The position numbers and the translations under genes were made by a program. Source: Stomoxys calcitrans (taxonomy: Eukaryota; Arthropoda; Insecta; Diptera; Muscidae). Taken from it: a stretch of DNA of 64,000 nt. Numbering within the stretch: position 1 is the stretch's first letter; every line of letters starts with the position of its first letter. The DNA is taken from the NCBI RefSeq assembly GCF_963082655.1, contig NC_081553.1:34330882-34394881 (forward strand), given 5' to 3'. This document shows positions 54,354 to 64,000 of this stretch, piece by piece. The notes beneath the pieces are model-generated. The model did not search any database. It saw only the letters and a program-made list of their open reading frames with translations, and had not been told where the DNA came from.

Positions 54354-55394
54354 CCCATAAATAAGGATTTCAGATTCCTGCTTAAAGACCTTCACATTTG
54401 CATGTCAGATTCAGAATCCAACTGAAAATACCTTCAATTTGCATAGCATATTGCTCCGATCGGCTTACATGCCCGCTCGACGGACTTTGGGGGTAATCTA
54501 GCGGTCCCCCTAACACATGGCCATTTATATAACTTCGTTGGCCATAGAAATTTTTTACATAAACCTTCTCAGCAAAATAAACTCAAAAAATCTCAATAAC
54601 ACTAAAATTGCCTACTTCAATTTCTTCTCAATAAATAAAAGTTTGAGAACCTCTGCCATGCAGTCACTTAAATTCATGCCCTCATGCTGTGAAGAGGGCA
54701 AAAGAAGAATAAAAGGTAAAGAAAAACAAAAAAAAGAAAGAAACTTTATTAGCTTTCCAAGAAAGTGTTGGCCCTTGAACGTAATTGTAAAGTTGTTTTG
54801 TTTCTTTGTATTTGAGCACATATTTGTTTAAAACTTGCTGTTGCTGTTGTTGATTTGCTGCGCCTCTTGTTTGATTATCGCATTGTTTCTGTTTATTTTT
54901 TTCCAGTCTCCAGAAGTGGTTGCAAAACGATGAGCCGACATCCCAACTTCGACATACCCTTTGATAAAAATAGAAAACAAAGATAAATAGAATCGAAAAC
55001 CAAGAGGATCCAACCGACACATTGACTGACTGACTAGCTGAGTGAATACCAAAAGGATTGTTGAAGGTTAAGCAAATCTCCTGTGATGATGCTGCTGCAA
55101 AGAGAAGGAAAAGGCAAATGTTTTCAACATTTTGACCAAAGTTTATGGAAATAAAGTGAATGTTTTTTTTTTTTTTTTTGGTAACATGCAAATATCAAGT
55201 TAACAAGTTTTGGTGATAAGTAAGCAAAACTAAAAGAAATCAAACACATTGTTAACAAGAGGCAAATTTAAACATTTACTCTTTAAAATCGTGGAAAAAT
55301 GTGTTTTCCTTTCATTTAAAGGGTAGACAAGATTTTATAAGAAAGAGGGGTAAAGATCTGGCGGTGTTGATTATATTATTCCAGGCATCTACAC
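54354..55394. other. No gene seen
   Basis: AT-rich unique sequence with homopolymer runs (poly-T 55165-55180). Overlapping frames on both strands at 54517-55191 are compositionally driven (Lys/Asn or Phe/Ser runs) and unsupported. Confidence 0.4.
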
Positions 55395-55465
55395 GCAAAT
55401 TTGCCTAGGAACAGAAGGCAAACTTTTCACGTATCAATGAGTGCTGCCCTATACAAGTTTTAAGA
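55395..55465 (-). mobile_element. SINE tail fragment
   Basis: GCAAATTTGCCTAGGAACAG, CTTTTCACGTATCAATGAGT and GCTGCCCTATACAAGTTTTAA match, in reverse, the tail of the SINE family. Confidence 0.6.
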
Positions 55466-55655
55466 CGCTTCATTAAAATCTGAACCGATTTTGTGGAACC
55501 TGGCAGAGATGTTCAGTTGGGTAATAAAACAATCCGTAACAAATTTTTTGAAAATTTGTGTAAAATTTTGTTGAATACGGCCCTAAAAGTGAAAATCGGC
55601 AAAAAGAAATACAGTGTAGCTGACACGAAGTATTACCTATTCAAAGGGAACATTT

Positions 55656-56248
55656 ATATACCCACCACCATAGGATGGAGGTACACTAATCTAGTTATTC
55701 CGTTTGTAACATCTTGAAATATTTGTCTAAGACCCCATAGAGAACTTTTCTTGATCGTCTCGTCGTTCTGAATGGATCTAGCCATGTCCGTCCGTCCGTC
55801 GAAATCACGATACGCGAATGCGTAAAGCTAGCCGCTTGAAATTTTGCACAGATACTTAATATCAATGTAGATCGTTGGGGATTGCAAATGGGCTATATCG
55901 GTTCAGATTTAGATATAGCTCTCATATAAACCGATCTCCAGATTAGTCCGTCTGTTCGTCCGTCCCTCGAAATCACGAAAGAGGTTGAACGCGTAATGCT
56001 AGCTGCTTGAAATTTTTGCACACATACTTAATATTGATGTAGGTCGTTGGGGATTGCAAATGGGCCATATCGGTTCAGATTTAGATATAGGTCCCATATA
56101 AACTGATCTCCCGATTTAACTTCTTGAGACTTTACAAGTCGCAATTTTTGTTCGATTTGGCTAAAATTTTGCATGTAGTGTTCTGTTATGACCTCCAACA
56201 ACTGTGCCTAGTGCGGTCCGAATCGGTGAATAACCCGATCGGTTTATA
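55656..56248 (+). mobile_element. HINE subfamily C with repeated left block
   Basis: Left tip TATACCCACCACCATAGG; the subterminal block (CGTAAAGCTAGCCGCTTGAA, AATGTAGATCGTTGGGGATT) then appears a second time at about 55950-56070 as an internal duplication. About two C-type units follow before it breaks off at an RNase H fragment. Confidence 0.68.
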
Positions 56249-56249
56249 A

Positions 56250-56580
56250 TCATCCTACAAAGATGGATCAAAGCTAGAGAACAGAGTGGGCCTGGGGGTC
56301 TACATTGATGTGGTGTGGTGTTAATGCGAGGACGTCGATTGTGAACATCTTTACTGATAGTAAACTTGGCAATAACAACCAGGACGGCAAGATTACGAAC
56401 AGCCTTGGAGTGTAGGAAGAAGATTAAAGCCTTCTCTGAGCATGGCACGATCTGCACCGTGTGGGTGCCAGGCCATAGCCGAGTAAGGGGTATAGAAAGA
56501 GTAGAGGATTTGGCAGTGAAGACCAGAGGACTGCCTTCAATAAACTTTGTTAACCCAAAGCTTTTCGGTTCGACATAGTG
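56250..56580 (+). mobile_element. LINE RNase H domain fragment
   Basis: Frameshifted + strand reading: DGSKLENRVGLGVYID (56263-56310), VNIFTDSKLAITTRTARLRT (56342-56400 with a frame change) and TICTVWVPGHSRVRGIERVEDLA (56450-56520). The DGSK, FTDS and VPGHSxxxGxExxDxLA motifs are those of LINE RNase H; the last catalytic-region Asp is kept as ED. Only this domain survives. Confidence 0.72.
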
Positions 56581-56954
56581 TTATGTGACAAATTCAATTT
56601 TCCCGTACATAGTTACTCTTCATCTCGTGCTACTTATATTTATCGGCTACTTCCGACTCGTTCTATCAAAACGTACATACATCGTGCATACTCTTTGCCG
56701 ACCTACGATTTGTTCTGCCAATACAAAAAATTAGTTTATTTCTCAGCTACTTCATTCCGTCACACGAACCTCCCTCGTATGTGCTCGTGTCTTAACATAG
56801 TTCCTGGTGTTTTTTCATTGATTCGATGGCATCCGCACCTATTTGCACCTGCACATAGTTTGCATGCGAAAGTCGTTCAAATTCGCGTTTACTTCGCTTC
56901 TGCGATTCGTTCGCATCTGTGCCCTGCTGGCATCCGTGATTCGTTTGCATCCGC

Positions 56955-57665
56955 TTGCATACGAGTCTAGCTCGCATACGAGTCTAGCTCGCATACGAGT
57001 CTCGCTCGCATACGAGTCTAGCTCGCATACGAGTCTAGCTCGCATACGAGTTTAGCTCGCATACGAGTCTAGCTCGCATACGCGCTTAGCTCGCATACAC
57101 GCCTAGCTCGCATACACGCTTAGCTCGCATACACGCTTAGCTTGCATACGCGCTTAGCTCGCATACGCGCTTAGCTCGCATACGCGCTTAGCTCGCATAC
57201 GCGATTAGCTCACATACACGCTTAGATCGCATACGCGCTTAGCTCGCTAATGCTCCTAGCTCGCATACGCGCCTAGCTCGCATACGCGCATAGTACGCAT
57301 ATACCCTTAGATCGCATACATGCTTAGATCGCATACATGCTTAGATCGCATACATGCTTAGCTCGCATACGCGCTTAGCTCGCATGCGCGCTTAGCTCGC
57401 ATGCGCGCTTAGCTCGCATGCGCGCTTAGCTCGCATGCGCGCTTAGCTCGCATGCGCGCTTAGCTCGCATACGCGCTTAGCTCGCATACGCGCTTAGCTC
57501 GCATACGCGCTTAGCTCGCATACGCGCTTAGCTCGCATACGCGCTTAGCTCGCATACGCGCTTAGCTCGCATACGCGTCAAGCTCTCATACGCGCCTAGC
57601 TTGCATATGCACCTAGATTGCATACGCGTCTAGCTTGCATTCACGCCTAGCTCGCATCCGCACCT
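56955..57665. repeat. 17-bp CpG-rich minisatellite, about 40 copies
   Basis: Unit consensus CGCGCTTAGCTCGCATA. The left third is dominated by CGAGTCTAGCTCGCATA, the middle by CACGCTTAGCTCGCATA and ACATGCTTAGATCGCAT variants, then a block of about five GCGCGCTTAGCTCGCAT units (57385-57465), then a block of about seven near-identical CGCGCTTAGCTCGCATA units, decaying at the right edge. The flank 56850-56955 has degenerate TTCGCATCC/TTTGCATCC-like forms from which it may have grown. Apparent Arg/Ala/Ser open frames are produced by the repeat. Confidence 0.93.
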
Positions 57666-58131
57666 ATTTCGCATCCTTAGATAGCATAGTTGTCCCATGC
57701 ACCCTCCCCCTGCTAGAGATCTTTTCATCCCGTATACCTTATAGCTGTGACTCTTGGAATCCTAAACATAATGTTGTGTCTTTTTGGTCATAGAACGCAT
57801 CTGCATTTCCCCACCACCGAACCATAAGATGCGGATGCGGTTACCGCCTGACCCGAACCCAGAACCGAAGACGACGATCCAGCGGTTAGCCAGGTCAGCG
57901 CTCAGTTACACAATGAGAGTTCAACAACGAGGCGCCCGCTATCTATCCCAAACACCATTCATTGCCCGCACTGACACCTGACGCCTTCCACCAACGCCCA
58001 CCGAAAGTTACCGATCAACTATAAATAAACTGCCGTCGGCAACCGCACCGACCAAAAGCAAATTTGCCTTCCGTCGAGACTACACCAGCCGGCCCACATT
58101 AACACCTTCAAACTCAACCATCATCCAAGAA
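57666..58131. other. Unassigned, moderately GC-rich; possible LTR or promoter remnant
   Basis: Contains TATAAATAAACTGCCGTCGG (58020-58039) followed by Pro/Thr-codon-like CCACATTAACACC text. The layout would fit a retrotransposon LTR, but I see no matching partner or primer-binding site, so I only flag it. Confidence 0.3.
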
Positions 58132-58230
58132 TAGAGCTGGCAAACTATCGATAATCGCCGCATTTGATAGTTTCGATAATTTTAATAGTAAATATCGCTA
58201 GTATCGATACTATCGTTAGTATCGATACTA
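58132..58230. promoter_or_regulatory. Cluster of TATCGATA (DRE-like) sites
   Basis: Perfect octamers at 58146-58153, 58202-58209 and 58220-58227, plus near matches TTCGATAA, TATCGCTA and TATCGTTA, all within ~85 bp. TATCGATA is the core bound by DREF in Drosophila housekeeping promoters and some insulators. The block begins TAGAGCTGGC, which could instead be the end of a hAT-like element. Confidence 0.55.
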
Positions 58231-58984
58231 TGAGGAGAAGGCGTTAATCTCCTTCTTACACTGCAAGACTGTTCGTGACCTTACCGTTCTGGTTGTTATT
58301 GCCCTTATGGCAATTTTACAGTCCGCAAAGATGTTCACGCATTCCGTGATCGTCCCGATCTCCGCTGCAGGACAGTATTAAGGTCAGGCAATCCAAAACA
58401 GATCTTAGTCTCTGGGGAGTGGATGATGATGATCTCATCGTCTGCTCCCTGTTTTTTAGATTGCAATGACTTGCCTATCTTGGTCTTACAAATCTTAAGT
58501 AAATTGTCTTAGTGGGAGTAGGTGATCGTACCATCATTGGATCTCTGGGTTGATTGGTGCGTTGGGTTGCATTGAGACTCCTGTCGCTGAGCTGCCTAAT
58601 GTTTCAATATTAGGATTTTTACCTATCGCAGTATTCCGAATATTGAATTCGGTGATGCGTCCGTCGTCGGGTCTCTGTTTGTTAGGCAGTGTTGGGTCTC
58701 TTGCCACTACACTGCCTGATATTCTAGTATTAGGATCTTTGCTTATCCTAGTCTTTCCAATATTGAGAGAGGCCGTGATTGGCTTATTGTCAGCCCCCTT
58801 TTGTTGGGCGGTGTTGAATCACCTGCCACTGCACGGCCTGAAGTCTCAAAATGAGAATTTCTGCCTATCCTAGTCTTTCCAATCTTGAAAAAGACAGCTT
58901 TGCTCCCGTAGTGCGTCATGTCTTAAGTCTTAGCCAAACTCGTCACGGAGACTTGATCAATGCTAACCACAAAGAGAGTTCTTT
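58231..58984. other. No gene identified
   Basis: Weak internal repetition: TTAGGATTTTTACCTATCGC, TTAGGATCTTTGCTTATCC and GAATTTCTGCCTATCC mark three diverged ~120-bp units (58550-58880). The plus-strand frame 58550-58873 follows these units and has no recognisable domain. Confidence 0.4.
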
Positions 58985-59433
58985 CATCCTACTTCTCCCT
59001 TTGGAAGACCACCCACTTCTCTGCGACCAAATCTTGGTTTTGCTTGCCCAAGAATCCTAACATGCGTTCCGTCGCGAATTTTACTGCCCCATCCCTTGAT
59101 GAAGACCGTCGCCTTTGTGAGCTGGGGGATACTCACCAGGTCGAGCTTTGTGTCCTCCCAGAGAGCGTGCATATTCCGCCGACGCAAAACAAAGCATAAA
59201 GATGTCGCTTCTGTACTGGCAGCTCTTTTTTTGAATGGGTGGACCCTCTACAGAGTTCCACACATGTTCGAAAATCCGATCGTTAGCCAGATCATCCACG
59301 TGTGACCAGTGATCTGTGGAATACTACCGGATGCACAGCCGATATTGATGACTGCATAAGTCAGCTCATCTCTGTTGTGCCTCCTTGCCGCCCTGGCGTA
59401 AGAGGGCGGCTCCATACCATTCTTAGCCACCAT
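58985..59433 (-). pseudogene. ORF1/gag-like remnant, possibly DUF4780-type
   Basis: Frameshifted - strand pieces: RRHNRDELTYAVINIG (59390-59340), SVEGPPIQKKSCQYRSDIFM (about 59260-59200), then LWEDTKLDLVSIPQLTKATVF and ILGQAKPRFGRR (59163-59020). The order, an LW-x-x-x-KL-x-LV stretch followed by K/RAxVFI and later a QNP-like segment, resembles the DUF4780 domain found in insect transposon-derived ORFs. The resemblance is by pattern only and key residues are decayed. Confidence 0.4.
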
Positions 59434-59610
59434 CTTCCCCCTTCAAGATGGCTCTGACCTCAGTTTGGAAGTCACAGTCCTTCACGAAGACTCAGGGGCC
59501 TCGCGAGCTACCTTCGTTCCTGTTTTGTCTTTGTCTAACTCGGCGGGACACTATCTGGAGTCTTCATTGCGGCATGGTTGGCTTGGTTTTCCCAGAGGGG
59601 GAGCCCTTTT

Positions 59611-61674
59611 TAAACTCTCCACCATAGGATAGGGGTATACTAATTTCGTCACTCTGTTTGTAACTACTCGAAATATTCGTCTGAGACCCCATAAAGTAAA
59701 GGGTGATTTTTTTGAGGTTAGGATTTTCATGCATTAGTATTTGACAGATCACGTGGGATTTCAGACATGGTGTCAAAGAGAAAGATGCTCAGTATGCTTT
59801 GACATTTCATCATGAATAGACTTACTAACGAGCAACGCATGCAAATCATTGAATTTTATTACCAAAATCAGTGTTCGGTTCGAAATGTGTTCATTCACCG
59901 TAACGTTGCGTCCAACAGCATCTTTGAAAAAATACGGTCCAATGATTCCACCAGCGTACAAACCACACCAAACAGTGCATTTTTCGGGATGCATGGGCAG
60001 TTCTTGAACGGCTTCTGGTTGCTCTTCACTCCAAATGCGGCAATTTTGCTTATTTACGTAGCCATTCAACCAGAAATGAGCCTCATCGCTGAACAAAATT
60101 TGTCAAAATTTGAACACATTTCGAACCGAACACTGATTTTGGTAATAAAATTCAATGATTTGCAAGCGTTGCTCGTTAGTAAGTCTATTCATGATGAAAT
60201 GTCAAAGCATACTGAGCATCTTTCTCTTTGACACCATGTCTGAAATCCCACGTGATCCCACGTGATCTGTCAAAAAAATCACCCTTTATATATATTCTTG
60301 ATCGTCGTGACATATTTTATGTCGATCTAGCCATGTCCGTCCGTCCGTCTGTCTGTTGAAAGCACGCTATCTTTCAAAGGACTAAAGCTAGCCGCTTGAA
60401 ATTTTGCACAAATACTTTTTATTGGTGTAGGTCGGTTGGAATTGTAAATGAGCCATATCGGTCCATGTTTTGATATAGCTGCCATATAAACCGATCTTGG
60501 GTCTGAATTCTAGAGCCTCTAGAGGGCGCAATTCGCATCCGATTGGAATGAAATTTTTCTCGACGTGTTTTGTTATGACTTCCAACAACTATGCCAAGTA
60601 TGGCTCAAATCGGTCCTTAACCTGATATAGCTGCCATATAAACCGATCTTGGGTCTTGACTTCTTGAGCCTCTATAGTGTGCGATTCTTGTCCGATTGGA
60701 ATGAAATTTTGCACGACGTGTTTTGTTATAATATCCAATAACTGTGCTAAGTATGGTTCAAATCGGTCCATAACCTAATATAGCTGCCATATAAACCGAT
60801 CTTGGGTCTTGACTTCTTGAGCCTCTAGAGGGCGCAATTCTTATCCGATTTGAATGAATTTTGGCACGACGTGTTTTGTTATGATGTCCAACAACTGTGC
60901 CAAGTATGGTTCAAATCAGTTCATAACCTGATATAGCTGTCATATAAACCGATCTTGGGTCTTGACTTCTAGAGCCTCTAGAGTGCGCAATTCTTATCCG
61001 ATTGGAATGAAATTTCGCACGACGTGTTTTGTCGTGATATCCAACAACTATGCCAAGAATGGCAAAAATCGGTCTATAACCTGATATAGCTGTCATATAA
61101 ACCGATCTTGGGTCTTGACTTCTTGAGCCTCTAGAGGGCGCAATTCTTATCCGATTTGAATGAATTTTGGCACGACGTGTTTTGTTATGATATCCAACAA
61201 CTGTGCCAAGTATGGTTCAAATCGGTTCATAACCTGATATAGCTGTCATATAAACCGATCTGGGATCTTGACTTCTTGAGCCTCTAGAGGTCGCAATTAT
61301 TATCCGATTTGCCTGAAATTTTGTACGACGGATTCTCTCATGACTATTAACATACGTGTTTGTTATGGTCTGAATCGGTCTATAGCCTGATACAGCTCCC
61401 ATATAAATCGATCTCTCTATTTTACTTCTTGAGCCCCCAAAGGGCGCAATTCTTATTCGAATTGGCTGACATTTTACACAGGTCTCCAAGGTATAATGGA
61501 ATTGTGGTCCGTACCGGACCATATCGTGATATCGCTCTAATAGCAGAGCAAATCTTTTCTTTTAATCTTTTTTTGCCTAAGAAGATATGCCGGGAAAAGA
61601 ACTCGACAAATGCGATCCATGGTGGAGGGTATATAAGATTCGGTCCGTACGAACTTAGCACGGTTTTACTTGTT
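59611..61674 (+). mobile_element. HINE subfamily B, complete apart from a foldback insertion
   Basis: Left tip decayed (TTTAAACTCTCCACCATAGG), subterminal GAGACCCCATAAAGTA, interrupted by the foldback at 59699-60286, resuming at TATATATTCTTGATCGTCG. About seven B units follow, then GGTGGAGGGTATATAAG, palindrome remnant TTCGGTCCGTACGAA and ACTTGTT at 61674. Confidence 0.83.
59699..60286 (+). mobile_element. Tc1/mariner-type foldback element, copy 3
   Basis: 588 bp, TA-flanked (59697-59698, 60287-60288). Same structure as copy 1 with the catalytic fragment on the - strand (59773-60096). The right arm lacks ~28 bp (AAATACTAATGCATG... part) and has ACGTGATCCC duplicated, so the arms no longer match at the outer end. 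The junction with AATTTGTCAAAATTTGAACA is as in copy 2. Confidence 0.88.
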
Positions 61675-62096
61675 AGCATTTAGAGCGCACACCAAGTCGA
61701 TTACTGGCTTATGTGTATATTCATAGTGATATGGGGAGGATTACTATCTGCACCCTCTTTTTGCATGTTTCCGAATAGGTTTCAGTTTATTAACATTGTC
61801 CCTAAACACATTTAAATAGCCTTCACTAACATTGCTTCAGTTGGAGGAGGCTAGCTTTGCATTGTGCATCGGTATGTCAATGGCTTCACCTCACTACTAA
61901 GCATGGCAACATGTTTATAGCCATAAAACAAATTTTTTTTGCCTTGGCAATACAAACAACACTTCGAATAATTTCTTGCTGTGAAACTTACTGTCATTTC
62001 AATTTCAATTTGGTAACTTTAAGTTGCGATTTCATTGTCATTCCGATTGAAGTTAAAGGAATTTTAGATTAAAAATTTTGTGAAATTTTCATCCAA
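61675..62096 (+). other. Upstream region of the tektin gene
   Basis: No repeat or coding region seen. A transcription start for the tektin gene probably lies here; I see no decisive TATA box or initiator. Confidence 0.4.
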
Positions 62097-63073
62097 ATGG
62101 CTTTTCAATCTTTGTTGGTGTTGGAGAAACCGCTGCAGCATTTGGGTTTGGCGGATTGGAACAGCAGGGTGACTACTTTGAGGAATGTTGCCGATGCCCG
62201 CAGAAATGATGCCTTCAACATACGTCAAAGTTCTAGGACTCTAAGAAATGAGACACGCATAGAGGCCGATTGGACAAATTATGAAACTAATGAGGCCTTA
62301 TCGGAAAGGTGGGAAGACTAAATTTTGTTATCGTAATCTAATGACTTTTTCTATCTCCCCAGGATTTCAGAGTTAAATCAATGGCGAAATACCATTCGAA
62401 TCACCTTGGAGCGCATTGAGCGCGAAGTTAAAATGCTAAGCGAGGAAAAGGCCTCTACGGAACGTGAATTAGAGGCCCTGCAGACCCCACTTTCGGTTTT
62501 GGGCGAATGTTTGACTATGAGAGATTGCCGTTTGGGTTCCGAAATCACCTATGACGATGCTGATTTGGAGTTAAAAAATGAATTGGCTGTGGTGGAAAAT
62601 AATCAACGCTTGTTGGCCGATCAATGCCAAAAGGCTTGGGAGAAATTATGTCGCCTACAGGAGGTAAAATTTAAACTAAATTTGGAGATAACCAATAAGG
62701 CAGAAGCTGAAGAGTTGGATGCGGCCCAGTTGTCATTGAATAAATTTGCTGCTAATATAACCTATAAGCCAGATCCCACCAGGAATCCCAAAAAGTATTT
62801 TGTTCAGATTTTCTTTTAGCCTTGAGTGATTTTCATGATTTGTCTTTCAGTTGTTGCTCTTACAAGGCCTGGCAAGAGCATACCGAAAATATAAAACAAT
62901 TGGCTGAAAATGAACTGGCCGATACCTATGCCATACGGGAGGCTTTATTTGTGGCTCGAGAGAAGGCTAGGAATTTGCTAATGTCCCAACAGGAAAGGAC
63001 AGAGCATACCATAAGGAAGCGTATTTTTGAGACTCAAAGGGCACGCAATGAGCTGGAATGGCAGCAGAAGAAG
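62097..63073 (+). CDS. Tektin-family protein (tektin-2-like), first three coding exons; gene continues past the window
   Basis: Exons 62097-62308, 62363-62794 and 62851-63073 (GT/AG introns of 54 and 56 bp) join in frame to 289 codons, and a GTAGGT donor follows at 63074. Tektins are coiled-coil filament proteins of axonemal doublet microtubules; in flies the only motile cilia/flagella are in sperm and chordotonal neurons. Visible features are the N-terminal DWN...R, RQSSRTLRNET, the LxxLQTPLSVLGECLTMRDCR segment, LCRLQEVKFKL, DPTRNPKN and a long heptad-rich C-terminal stretch ending ARNELEWQQKK. Spacing and motifs fit tektin-2 best. About two thirds of the usual ~420-430 residues are present; the RPNVELC-type signature should lie in later exons. 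The Met at 62097 is the first in frame. It is intact as far as visible. Confidence 0.9.
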
Positions 63074-63289
63074 GTAGGTTTACAAGTTTCATAAGATCAA
63101 AATTCTGCATAATTGAGCAAAAGTGCAATTCACGGGGAAATGGGCAAAAAATTTAATATTTTACATATTCCGCTAATACGATTTCAGCAACACGAAAATT
63201 AGGTTTTTGTTTGGTCTCAGTGGGCACCAAATGCGCCCCATGGGTTTTCATGATTGTGGTCTATTTTTCGTAAAATTTTAAAGTCCGCT
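63074..63289 (+). other. Start of a large tektin intron
   Basis: No coding continuation is visible after the donor at 63074; unique AT-rich sequence until the HINE. Confidence 0.55.
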
Positions 63290-64000
63290 CCTATCATCCC
63301 GATCTAGCCATGTTCGTCCATATTTAAAAATTGAGATATTGAGCTGAAACTTTGCACAGATTCTTATTTTGTCCATAAGCAGATTAGGTTGGTTGATGGG
63401 CTATATCGGATTATATCTTGATATAGCCACCATATAGACCGATCCGCCGATTTAGGGTCTTAGACCCATAAAAGCCACATTTATTATCCGATTTTGCTGA
63501 AATTTGGGACAGTGAGTAACGTTAGGCCTCTCGACATTTATTTTCAGTTTTTTCCCGATCGGTTTAAATTTGGATATAGCTGCCATATTGACCGATGTCT
63601 AGATTTAAGGTCTTGGAGCCATAAAAGGCGCATACATTATCCGCTTTTGCCAAAATTTGGAACAGTGAGTTGTGGTAGGACCTTCGACATCCTTTTTGTA
63701 TATGGCCCAGATTGGTCCAGATTTAGATATAGCTGCCATGTAGACAAATCTCTCGAATTAAGGTTTTGGGCCCATAAAAGGCGCATTTATTGTCCGATGT
63801 CGTCGAGATTTGGGGCAGTGACTTAAGTTAGGTCCCTCAACATCTTTCTACAATATGGCATAGATCGGTCCAGAATTGGATATAGCTGCCATATAGACCG
63901 ATCTCTTGATGTAGGGTTTTGGGCCCATAAAAGGCGCATTCATTATCCGCTTTTGCCAAAATTTGGATCAGTGAGTTGTGGTAGGACCTTCGACATCCTT
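63290..64000 (+). mobile_element. HINE subfamily A array in the tektin intron, running off the window
   Basis: No clean left tip; begins within the subterminal block (GATCTAGCCATGTTCGTCC) and has about four A-type units (GGATATAGCTGCCATATAGA, ACAGTGAGTTGTGGTAGGAC) up to the end of the sequence. The frame 63494-63826 is repeat-derived. Confidence 0.75.

Noticed and set aside
54517..55191. Overlapping frames of 104-169 codons on both strands
   Set aside because: Homopolymer-driven composition (Lys/Asn or Phe/Ser) and mutual overlap; no recognised motif.
56955..57665. CRISPR-like regular repeats (also the 153-bp arrays)
   Set aside because: The repeats are contiguous without unique spacers, and the window is eukaryotic (spliced opsin, LINEs, tRNA-SINEs).
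58550..58873. 107-codon hydrophobic frame resembling a membrane protein
   Set aside because: It follows a diverged ~120-bp internal repeat (three TTAGGAT...CCTATC units), and the opposite strand nearby carries the transposon-like ORF; composition alone makes it look membrane-like.

Overview
This window looks like nuclear DNA from a higher fly, probably a calyptrate such as a muscid. That is an inference from AT-rich sequence, short GT-AG introns, a fly ocellar-type opsin (Rh2) and interspersed repeats built like the dipteran DINE-1/INE-1 (Helentron) family. Only two real protein-coding genes are visible in 64 kb: a complete three-exon Rh2 opsin on the + strand (coding 20807-25891, 368 residues) with a recognisable rhodopsin-type promoter, and the first three coding exons of a tektin-family axonemal protein on the + strand (62097-63073), which runs off the right edge. 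They do not appear to work together.

By eye, roughly half or more of the window is one superfamily of repeats that I interpret as Helentron-like non-autonomous elements ('HINE' below). Each has a left end starting TATACCC(A/T)CCACC, a subterminal stretch containing CCCATAAAGTATATATATTC and CTAGCCATGTCCGTCCG, a central tandem array, an inverted copy of the left tip (GGTGG(T/A)GGGTATA), then a short palindrome around TTCGGCC-GGCCGAA and a final ACTTGTT. I see several diverged subfamilies, labelled A, B, C, D and F here. In A and B, and approximately in F, the array unit is 153 bp wherever I could measure it. Since 153 is 51 codons, the arrays produce many long but spurious open frames. A separate ~130-160 bp tandem family, 'E' (core ACCTTTCATTTGATACCCAT), occurs at 7.6-8.3, 37.1-37.8 and 49.55-50.5 kb.

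Other mobile DNA fills most of the rest. Non-LTR retrotransposon remnants lie at 9.5-10.1, 11.25-13.27, 18.0-19.26, 28.9-29.2, 39.1-41.06, 56.25-56.58 and probably 59.0-59.4 kb. A mariner family is represented by one 5' fragment that still encodes the transposase N-terminus (19.26-19.60 kb) and by three ~236-bp deletion derivatives. There are three ~600-bp Tc1/mariner-type foldback elements (42.85, 47.08 and 59.70 kb), one hAT element with 8-bp target duplications (18.37-18.99 kb), and several tRNA-derived SINEs. Nesting is frequent, for example LINE <- hAT <- SINE, and HINE <- mariner MITE plus foldback.

Layout: 0-20.4 kb, repeats and decayed transposons; 20.47-26.1 kb, Rh2, whose 3.84-kb first intron is almost entirely HINE sequence; 26.2-56.6 kb, repeats; 56.95-57.67 kb, a CpG-rich 17-bp minisatellite; 58.1-58.2 kb, a cluster of TATCGATA sites; 59.6-61.7 kb, a HINE carrying a foldback insertion; 62.1-63.1 kb, tektin exons, followed by an intron that again contains a HINE array.
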